DNA of 64,000 nt from Castor canadensis (Eukaryota > Chordata > Mammalia > Rodentia > Castoridae). Shown here piece by piece: positions 52,745 to 64,000 of the stretch (its first letter is position 1; the number at the start of each line of letters is the position of its first letter). Position numbers and translations under genes: made by a program. The DNA lies in the NCBI RefSeq assembly GCF_047511655.1, contig NC_133389.1, positions 24,434,501 through 24,498,500 of the forward strand, read 5' to 3'. The notes under the pieces are model-generated. The model did not search any database and was not told the DNA's origin. It saw nothing but the letters and a program-made list of their open reading frames with translations.

Positions 52745-54539
52745 CTATGTCTCCATCCCTCCCCTAACATTTATCACTGAACTTTCCAAATGGCAGGTGT
52801 TCAGTAACTACTTGTTCCAGACAGGTGATTCACTGTCATCCAAACAATTGAATCAACACTTCATTTTAAAACAGTGAAAGAGAGAAAGAAAAGAAACAGA
52901 AGAAAAGAAGCCATACTTAAATAACTTGGTGATTCAGTTGGGACAGAAGCAGCCTAACTAATAGTATTTTTCAGTTCAGCCAGCTACTTCAACAAGCATG
53001 GTCACTGTCAGGAAAAAATGATCTCTGAATGTGTCCAGACACTGAGCGATACACCCACCAAATAATAGCATCATTCATTGTACAAAGGGCTGATTCTGAT
53101 AACTTGTCATATAGAACAGGATAAAAACTCTTTTGTAAATCTTCTGTTTTCCCCAGCTTGTCACAGATGCTATTGAAGCATCTGTTCTTTACAAAACAGT
53201 GCAGGTTAATACCAGGTGCATACAATATTTTGGGAAATTTACATAATTCTGTTTGGCCTTCTTTACTACTTGGTATTTGACACATACCTCTTTAGTGACT
53301 ACCATTTCCTATTCTAAATTCATCAGTTCCCATCTCCATGGGACCCATTGATTAATTAGGTGCTTGTATTTTTCTCAGCCTTTAGGGACTGCACAATTTC
53401 AACATCAATTCTTCAACTGTGAAAGTTGCAACAAAACAACAAGCCAATCTTTTAAAAACCCTAGGATACAAGCCATCAGGTCACACAACATGGACTTAAA
53501 TACATTCATCTTACTTCCTCATGCCTCTATTGCATTCCTCTCTCTGGGTAGGGGGTATTTACCCATAAATTCTGATTAGCCAAACAAAGCAAATTTCAGT
53601 ATCCCATTTTGCTCCATGGAAATGCTAAAGAAGAGAAGGTGTTTTAATGTCCTTGCTTTGTAAAGCTTCAGATAAGCATCCCTATGTCTGTATGTGGATG
53701 TTTGCTCTTTGGTTTTCATTTTCATTGCTCAGTTCACGGAACAATCCATAATCCTTAAATGGTGACTGCTAACCACCTGGAAATATTATTTTATACATCA
53801 TTTCCCTCTCTAGCCTTTTGATACAATGGAGACTGGTTAGATTTTATTGTTGTTACTAAGTTTTTAAGTATCTGAATAAGCCCATCTAGACATCATAATA
53901 TGAAATAAATACTATAATTACATTCACATATGGGCATATATGCACATATTGAAAGCTATTTTAAAGCAATTATTTGGTAACTAATTGATCTTGACAAGAA
54001 TATTAAAGAAAATGAGATGGACTCCAAAGGTACTAATTTGGAAAATAAATGTTCTGAATTCATAATATTAATATGTTATACAATCTTTGACAGGAGAAAA
54101 CTCAATGGAATTTATTTTTGTCTTAAATTATTTCAGAAAAAAGTCACTGTGATCTCAGTTTCTGTCTGTTCATAAATTATGATTCCATGATTTTGACCAA
54201 ATTGGCCTATTTCAAGTAATTTAATAATTAATGATTTATTAAATTAATGCATTATTTCCTTATGGTGATGGGTTGTATGCAAAGATACAGTGTAAAATGA
54301 TGGCAAGAGAGAACAATTTATGCATCATTGTCACAAGAGACCCAAGAATGTAAACAGAATCAGAGTCTAATCTGAGGTGTAGACACTGGGGATTGACTGA
54401 AGGTATGTAAGAACTAACATGTATGTGACTTACGTATCTTCTTCAGTGTTGGTGGGTGTTATATATCAGAGACATGGAAATACTCAATTCAGTATATAGT
54501 AAAATTTATTACATCTTTTATTAAAACAATGAAATAAAT
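52745..54539. other. 5' flank, nothing assigned
   Basis: AT-rich. The 98-codon minus frame at 52989-53285 has no recognisable family or repeat match. Confidence 0.45.
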
Positions 54540-54739
54540 CACTCAATTATGTTGCTTCTTGCCTTTTCCAACAGCATGAAATTTTTTGCCCCTGTGGTAG
54601 TTTTTGCCCCTCTAGTGCCCACACTTGTTCCTGCTCTAGTGACTGGGAGGATTGCCATGAATAAAGGGGTAAGCACATCTTGGCCTGGCCTTCTTGGAAT
54701 TAAGAGGGTCACAAAGAAGAGATGGACTTCCTCTGCTAA
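54540..54739. other. Unassigned 200-bp segment before the L1
   Basis: This segment is less AT-rich than its left flank and adjoins the L1 leader. On the minus strand it reads as a basic 71-codon frame with a stop followed by TTTTAATAAAAG, the look of a gene 3' end. I could not match it to a family. It could be a decayed retrocopy, or the outermost L1 leader. Confidence 0.25.
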
Positions 54740-56546
54740 ATATGTTGGGCTCAAGATGGCTGACAGCTGAGGGACTCACAGACCTTGAGCTCCACAATTT
54801 CAGGAAAATACTTCAGAGTTGCTGTAGCAAGGATCAGGTGACCCTGATTTTTTTTTGCCAACTAAGTTACCTCTGATACATAAAGTGCACCTCATGTTCA
54901 ACAACTCAAAATAGCTTTTTATTGCACATAACAGCCAGGGAAGTCCTGGCATAGAATAGGACTGGTACAGGTGCCTGTTTGCCTGCTGGAAAGCCATTCT
55001 CCCATCCCCCATTTTTTTTCTTTCTCCTGATTTAGAAAAGCAAAAACACAATGCAGAGAACTGCAGAGCAAGTTGAGCAAGAATCTGGGATGTCCTGAAT
55101 TGACATATTACTCAGACACAGAACTGTGGTCATCTGTCTACCTGAACCCTGCCAAAGCTGACCCAATTCCATCCCAGAAAATCTGCAACTCCAACAGGTG
55201 AATGCAACACCTCAACTGTCCTCAAGGGAACTACAGAGTCCAGCGCAGCTGATGGACAGATCGCAACTCCTGGACAAAACTGGTGACCAAATAAATGGAG
55301 GGTACAATTCACCTTTGCCTGGCAGGGGTGGGCCAGAAGGCTGAGCTCACCTACACTGAGCTGACCTAGCCCATGTAGTGGCAGAGTGACACAGCTGCAG
55401 TCTGGTGAAATTAGCAACATATTTGACCACCTTGGAGAAACTAGTAGTGAGCTGAAAAGTGATGTCCAAAAAGCTCAGTTTCAGCTTTCCCTGTGAGCAG
55501 AAGAGACTGGCTACTGCTCACAAACCAGCTCTTGGTGGGAACCCTTCTGAGAACCTACCTGCACCAAACAGCCCATCCCACCAAGAAAAGCCTGGGCTCC
55601 AGCACCCTGAGCCAATTCTTCCAAAGCAATCCAAAAGGGAGGGGCACATCCATTGAACATAGGCCAGCTATGCCAACCTTAAGAAGGGACAGAGACACTG
55701 AGAAAGCCCCTGTCAAAAGTGTCAGCACCTAGATTTGAAATCAGAGGGAAGAGTTCAGAACTTTCAGCAAACTGATTTTTTTCTTTTATTTAGTATTTTT
55801 ATTTTCATTGTTAATTTTTTTAAGTTTTCAATTTTTATCTTTATTTTTGCTTCCTTCACTTTTTCACTTTTTATATAATCTATTGCTACCTATTTCCATC
55901 TTCCATTCAGTCCAAATACCAGTTTGCTTAGCCCACTCTTGTCCCACTTTCTTTTCTCTCCCCCAATTAGATCCTTCTCCTTTCATCCATTCTCTCCTCC
56001 TTTCTTCTCCTTTACTCCTCCTCTCCCTCTCCCTTTCTCCCCACTTCCCTTACCTCCTTCACACTCAACACTCACTGAATAGTCTACTATACGACCTTAA
56101 ACATTACCCCATCCTTCCAATCCCCCTAAACTCTCTGACAATAACACCTTCCTCCCCCACCCCAAGAACTGAACTACACATTTAGACACATTAGGGCCTC
56201 ATTACCCTTCAGGCCCCACACCTCACACCTGTTCTGCCCCTTGTCCCATCCCCCCTCCCATCCCTCTCTTCTAGTGCCATTTTTTCAATTACCCAAGTAT
56301 CAATCTCTATCCAAATAACTGTTATCTCCCCAACATATGTTATTTATAGACAATATCACCAAGGGGTTCTTATACATTAAATAAATAACATATACTTCTA
56401 GATATAACTAGGAACAGAAATATTACAACAACCTAGATAACAACTAAGCTAGTCAGAGCATAGAAATTAAGTCCAGGGATAAAAACAGATGATTAAAACC
56501 TCCAACTAACTATCAACAGCACATGAGCAAAGCACAAAATAGAAAC

Positions 56547-57650
56547 ATGGGGAGAAAAAGAAGGCAGGGGAATATGAACAACCCCTGAAAAGGCATAATA
56601 GAAAATTTGATGGAAAGTGAAGCAGATGAATCACCAGTTGCTGACTTCAGAGGAATGATGATATGAATGTTCAATGAGCTTAAAGAGAAGCTTAAAGGAA
56701 ACATGCAAAAATAACTCAACAAATATCAACAGAACACAGATAAAAATTGCTAGAAGACTAAATCAACAACTAAAGACTAATGAAACAATGAAATGAACTC
56801 AGAGAAGATTTCAACAAACCCCAACATGAAACAAGGAAGACTATAAAAAAAAGGCATATATAAAATATGGAATATAAAATATGGAAGATAACATAAGATA
56901 TGAAAGAGAAGTATAACAAAGATATGAAAAGTCTCAAGAAAAAAATCAAACAGAAATCCTGGAAATAAAAAGCACCATAAATCAACTAAAAATATAAGTG
57001 AAAGCCACACCAGCAGACTGGAACAAGAGGAAGACAGAATTTCAGTGCTCAAAGACAAAATAGATATATATGAAAAACAGAAGAATCTTTGGCAAAAGAC
57101 TCAAGAGTTGCAAAAGATATATGCAAGAACTCTGTGACTCTATCAAAAGACCAAACCTGTGAATCATGGACATTGAAGAAGGAAAAGGTGTTCAAGCCAA
57201 AGGTATATAAAATATATTCAACAAAATAATAGCAAAAATTTTCCCAAATCTTGAGAAAGAGATGCCTATTCAGGTTCAGGAAGCCTCCAGGACACCAAAG
57301 AATCATGACCAAAAAAGAGCAAAACAGACACTGTCCATAAGATATTATAGTTGAAACAATTAGCACAGACAACAAGAAGAGAATATTGAAGATTGTAAGA
57401 GAGATAAAATTAAGTAACATATAAGGGTAAATCCATCCAAATAATAGATTTCTCAACAGAAACCTTAAAAGCAAGAAGGGAATGGATTGAGGTATTTTGA
57501 GCACTGAAAGAAAACAACTTCAGCCCTAGGATACTCTACCCAGCAAAACTATCATTCAAAATTGAAGGAGGAATAAAAATCTTTCATAATAAATGGAAGC
57601 TAAAACAATACATGACCACTAAACTACCACTACAGAAGATCCTGAAATGA
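56547..57650 (+). pseudogene. L1 ORF1 relic
   Basis: The frame opens at an ATG (56547) followed by basic codons (MGRKRRQG) and is soon broken by stops. The middle is a charged lysine/glutamate-rich part suited to the ORF1p coiled coil. The end, at about 57.45-57.65 kb, encodes the conserved C-terminal RNA-binding domain text with a YPAKLSF-type motif. ORF1p is the trimeric RNA chaperone of L1 ribonucleoprotein particles. This copy is broken and cannot give a full product. Confidence 0.75.
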
Positions 57651-57769
57651 ATACTACACAAAGACAAAAAATAAACACAGCCATGAAAGAATGGGAATTA
57701 TTAAAACTCAAGAGAAGGGCAAATAAGTAATCAGAGAGTAGCATAGAATTAGTTACACACACACAAACC

Positions 57770-60915
<3,146 letters not shown>

Positions 60916-60958
60916 GATACTTATACTCTTCTAGCATGCTCATAATTAGTTACATTAT

Positions 60959-60975
60959 TTTGTGTATTATTTATT
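60959..60975. repeat. Target-site duplication, left copy (U1 retrocopy)
   Basis: tttgtgtattatttatt is repeated exactly at 61146-61162, flanking the U1 copy. The right copy shares its first base with the U1 5' end. Between this copy and the U1 3' end are seven bases that read AAAAATA in the U1 sense, a minimal A tail. Confidence 0.9.
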
Positions 60976-60982
60976 TATTTTT

Positions 60983-61146
60983 CAGGGGAGAGCACGAATG
61001 CAGTCCCCTACTACCACAAATTATGCAGTCGAGTTTCCCACATTTGGGGAAATCACAGGGGTCAGCACATCCTGAGTGCAATGGATAAGCCTCACCCTGG
61101 GAAAACCACCTTCGTGATCGTGGTATCTCCCCTGCCAGGTAAGTAT
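60983..61146 (-). pseudogene. U1 snRNA retropseudogene, full length
   Basis: The minus strand carries a 164-nt copy of the U1 spliceosomal RNA, from ATACTTACCTGGCAGGGGAG at the 5' end (61146) to ...CCCCTG at 60983. The 5'-splice-site-recognition end is intact, and the Sm site AATTTGTGG lies at 61022-61014. I count roughly eight substitutions from the U1 sequence I remember. Most lie at former CpGs (loss of CG in the 3' stem and in stem-loops), as expected for an untranscribed methylated copy. Exact 17-bp flanking duplications (60959-60975 and 61146-61162) and a short A-rich tail next to the 3' end show L1-type retroposition. The upstream side is L2 sequence and not a snRNA promoter, so I call it a pseudogene. 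Confidence 0.95.
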
Positions 61147-61162
61147 TTGTGTATTATTTATT
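61146..61162. repeat. Target-site duplication, right copy (U1 retrocopy)
   Basis: Exact match to 60959-60975. It adjoins the 5' end of the antisense U1 copy. Confidence 0.9.
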
Positions 61163-61294
61163 ATCTACCTTTTTCACTACTGGAATATAAACTCTATGAC
61201 AGCAGGAAGTTTTGATGGCAAAACTGATCTATCCCAAGTGCTTGTCCCTTAGATCTTCTCATTATACAGTTACTGCATTAAATGAATGGCATAT

Positions 61295-62524
61295 TTGCCC
61301 TAAAGATCACATAAATGACCCAAACTAACAGGCAAAAGCATTATAATCCTTACAACTACATTTAAGTACTTCCTGCTACTAAAGTTTTGTTCTCCAATTT
61401 CCCATCACTTATTCTTTGGTGCATTTCATGTATTTTATGAAGTTATGTGGAGTATGACTAAAAAATGGTTCAATTTTTCCCTTATAATCAGTTAGAAAAC
61501 TATCCCAGCAATTGCACAATTTTCTGTTCTATGTCATGAGTGTGGCTTTTCTCAAGGATCATCAACCTTCATGATGTCATAGCAGACTCAGGTTGTCCAT
61601 GTACATAGCTTGAAAATGATTCATGAGGTGCATTTGGTAATTTTCTTCCTCATTTTTACACCTCAACATTTGAAGCCAACTGTCTTTCTCAAACAATAAT
61701 TGCCCACATGTTTTATTTTATGGGTTTGTTTGACAGAATAAGGCAGTATTGTTCTTTCTTTGGAGGGTCTTCTGGACTAGTGTCTGTATCTACATTTCAG
61801 TTATTTATTACTAGACTTGGGAGATCTGATTCAAATGGAAGTCCATACCAAAAACTTAGATTTTTAAATAGTTACAGCAAGTCTGACAGGCTTCTCTTGT
61901 GCCTTGGTATGAATGTGCACATCAGTCCTGAAGACTGGTTAGCACTGTTTGTCCAGATGCATCAAAATAGGAAATATGCTTTGTAACATGGCATTCCTTT
62001 TTATTTGTGGGACTGTGTACTGTACTTTAGGTTGTGTCCTTTCAAGGTAGATGAGATCAAAAAGGTCCTGAAAAGAGCAATGAAATTTATTACAGTTGAG
62101 AAAGAGAAGAAAACCTCAAAAAATGAGGATCTTGGTAAAACAAAAGCACATACCAGAGAAAATAGGTGTACTTTTAAAAGAATTGCTTGTAACAGAAAAA
62201 TCTTCTTTTTTGTTATTTAACTATACTTTCTTACAGTTCCTTGAGCATCCTTTAAAAATTATTTTGAATTTTTTGTCTGGATACTCATAGATCTGCATTT
62301 CTTTGTGGTTAATTATTGAATACCTATTGCATTATATTGGTATTTCTTGTTTTTTTAATTTTCTGTGTGTTTGTGGTCCTTAACACCCTGCATTACTGTT
62401 TGCTTCCGACTGAGCTCCTGATTTCTCCTTTTCTCCTGAAGGAGATGTTGTGGCTCAGAGAATACTTTTTGTGTAGTTTTCAGTTTGTGAGAATATATTT
62501 GATGTGGTTTTCAACTTGTAGGCC
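61295..62524. other. 5' flank, nothing assigned
   Basis: AT-rich with several short lysine- or phenylalanine-rich frames; none looks coding. Confidence 0.45.
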
Positions 62525-62975
62525 ACATTTCAGAGGTAGTAGCCTTGGTTTTTGATGAAGATGCCTTCATAGACCAGGGTCTGGAACATGGTCTTTTGCA
62601 GCACAGCAGCATCTCTGGTGCCTGGAGTTTTGTGTAGTTTATAGTGGTGCTGGCTACAGGGCCTGAGGTGTGTATATAAACAGAGTCCCTCAGAAGTGGA
62701 GACCAGGTCTGACGTATAGATGAACACAGAACAACTATGGCTTTAGTGTCCTGAGAATATGTGGATTGGTAGAGATGGCAACCCTGGTCCTGCGATGGCT
62801 GTTGATTATCTCAGTGATGAAAGTTGCCAGTGTCCTCTTTATAGATGAGGCCTGAGGGCTCAGTGCCAACAAACATTACAGGACCCTCCACTGAGACTGC
62901 TGTGAGTAATCTTTGGCCACCACTGTGGCTGTTGAGGTCATTAGTGTCAAAGGCAGTCAGAATCATCTGTAGTGC
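62525..62975. other. Less AT-rich unassigned block
   Basis: About 450 bp with GC content above both flanks and recurring phrases (cagtgtcctc, ctgttgaggtca, ctgttgattatctc). It resembles the leader of an old LINE or ERV internal sequence, but I cannot name it. Confidence 0.3.
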
Positions 62976-63617
62976 AGGCCAAGGGTGTTTACTGGGTTAT
63001 GTGTCATAACAACACCTCAACAAGGCTAATATGGATGGCCCCACCCTTCCTCTTTAATTTCAGCATCACGAGGCATTTCAGACATGCCAGTCATTCCATT
63101 CATGCTCTATGCAGTTTTCTCTTATTCTCTTTTCCTTGTTCCATTGTGTTGCTGTAGTCTTAATTGGATTTTTAAAACGTCCCATAATTTTCATCCAATC
63201 TAACTGGACTTTTTTAGCCTTTTCATTTTTATTTTTTGCAGGGAGATGAAGACTGTTATCTCTGCTGCCTTGATGATATCTTCATTTTATATTTAGTAAA
63301 TATAAAATTATCTAGATTTGAAATACTTCACATGAATACATTCAACATAATAATTGGTTACATGTTTATGTGTTTTTTCTGTGTATGGATACATGGGATA
63401 GAGAACCAGGAAAAATTATGTAGATTAACAAGTTCAGATGGAGGAATATTAATATAAGGGTATGTAAGCCATTTGTTACTAAATAACATGTATTTTCAAT
63501 GGGTTATTAAAACTGGGAGAAGAGGCACATGACCAGATTCATAGCATAGCTGTGGTATTGACTTTTCATGGGAAGAAAACACTGGATTAGGAAATATGTA
63601 CTTTAAAGAGTTCCCTA

Positions 63618-63712
63618 GGGAATGGAGTTGTGGTTCAAATGGTAGAGCACCTGCTTTGCAAGCACAAGGTCCTGAGTTCAAACCCCAGTCCCACTAAAAA
63701 AAAAAAAAAAAG
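63618..63712 (+). mobile_element. ID-like tRNA-derived SINE with poly(A)
   Basis: The best preserved ID unit in the window: tggttcaaatggtagagcac (A-box side), ggtcctgagttcaaacccca (B box), and a pure A tail of about 17 (63695-63711). Confidence 0.9.
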
Positions 63713-63837
63713 GCTTCTTACGCAATAAAGGGAATAAAAAATAAATTTGAATAACACTGTTGTATAGTAATTAAAGTAGGGTTACAAAATTTAAAAGATG
63801 CTAATAGACGCCAGTTAGCTAGAGCAAAATAGGGAAT

Positions 63838-63904
63838 ATTAGCAGTACAACACCTGCTTTGCAAGTGTGAGGTCCTGAGTACAAACCCACTTCCACCAAA
63901 AAAT
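63838..63904 (+). mobile_element. ID-like SINE, diverged
   Basis: A second ID unit about 200 bp downstream of the previous one, more decayed: cacctgctttgcaagtgtga, then ggtcctgagtacaaaccc and a short A-rich tail. Confidence 0.75.
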
Positions 63905-64000
63905 AGAAATATTATAAATATCAGAATGCACATAATTCAGTAATCATTCTAATTCTAAGAAAAAGAAAGCATTTTATAACTTTATATAACAAAGGGTTCC

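Larger units (their letters stand above)
60916..61290 (+). mobile_element. L2 LINE 3' tail, host of the U1 insertion
   Basis: Removing U1 and one duplication joins a pyrimidine/AT-rich stretch ending in repeated ttattt to ctactggaatataaactctatgacagcagg, the typical L2 tail text (a variant of actagaatgtaagctccatgagggcaggg). The L2 is ancient and diverged. The left boundary is set where L1 similarity stops, near 60915. Confidence 0.6.

Noticed and set aside
55808-56185. 125-codon plus frame rich in Leu/Ser/Pro
   Set aside because: Translation of the pyrimidine-rich L1 leader tract.
57049-57504. 151-codon minus-strand frame
   Set aside because: Antisense of the L1 ORF1 relic; rich in Phe/Leu/Ile because the sense strand is A-rich.
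60983-61146. Functional U1 snRNA gene
   Set aside because: Target-site duplications, an A-rich 3' tail, CpG decay and lack of a snRNA promoter upstream show a retrocopy.
63618-63712. A tRNA gene
   Set aside because: The A- and B-box-like text is that of an ID SINE with poly(A) tail; no tRNA acceptor/anticodon fold is complete.

Overview
This is mammalian nuclear DNA. It is AT-rich, has no operon-like coding, and is full of SINE, LINE, LTR and hAT-type repeats. The one protein-coding segment I can identify is exon 1 of DCC (netrin-1 receptor, deleted in colorectal carcinoma) on the minus strand: the start ATG is at 28736 and the splice donor falls after 28646. The 30 complete codons match the DCC signal peptide closely and end in the expected HLQVT, with a glycine codon split by the intron. 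Positions 1-28645 are therefore the 5' part of DCC intron 1, and positions above about 29.3 kb are the 5' flank. No further exon is recognisable. That fits the very large first intron of DCC and the gene-poor region upstream of it in other mammals (general knowledge).

The lineage clue comes from the SINEs. Several are tRNA-derived ID-like elements (gagttcaaaccccagt B box, A-rich tail), and some are joined to a 7SL-derived B1-like half (B1-dID type). Together with a young L1 whose 3' end reads gcacatatgaataaaag, this points to a rodent of the squirrel/beaver/kangaroo-rat side. Beaver (Castor) is my best guess. It is inference from memory of repeat consensus sequences.

Layout by region: 1-26.9 kb is intron 1 with ancient MIR, L2, hAT and L1 remnants, two SINEs, a 69-bp L1 3'-end insertion with an imperfect target-site duplication, and microsatellites. 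26.9-29.6 kb is the GC/CpG-richer DCC promoter region, with an intronic CpG cluster at 27.16-27.42 kb, a 15-bp minisatellite, simple repeats in the leader, exon 1 and several upstream ATGs. 29.7-49.4 kb is 5' flank with MLT1-like and MER21-like LTRs, MIRs, L2s and SINEs. 49.45-50.59 kb is a young 5'-truncated L1 with an exact 14-bp target-site duplication. 51.7-52.7 kb is an L2 split by a MaLR LTR. About 54.74-60.92 kb is a degraded L1 carrying 5' leader, ORF1 and most of ORF2 but no 3' end. 60.92-61.29 kb is an L2 tail containing a full-length 164-nt antisense U1 snRNA retrocopy with a 17-bp target-site duplication. 61.3-64 kb is mostly unassigned, with two ID SINEs at the end.

Most open frames of 60-200 codons in this window are chance frames or fall in repeats. 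I found no previously undescribed coding system. The most interesting points are the U1 retrocopy, which places a perfect consensus 5' splice site on the plus strand, the overlapping upstream reading frame at the DCC start codon, and the intronic Z-DNA-prone CpG cluster. Repeat family names are from memory and boundaries are approximate unless a duplication defines them.
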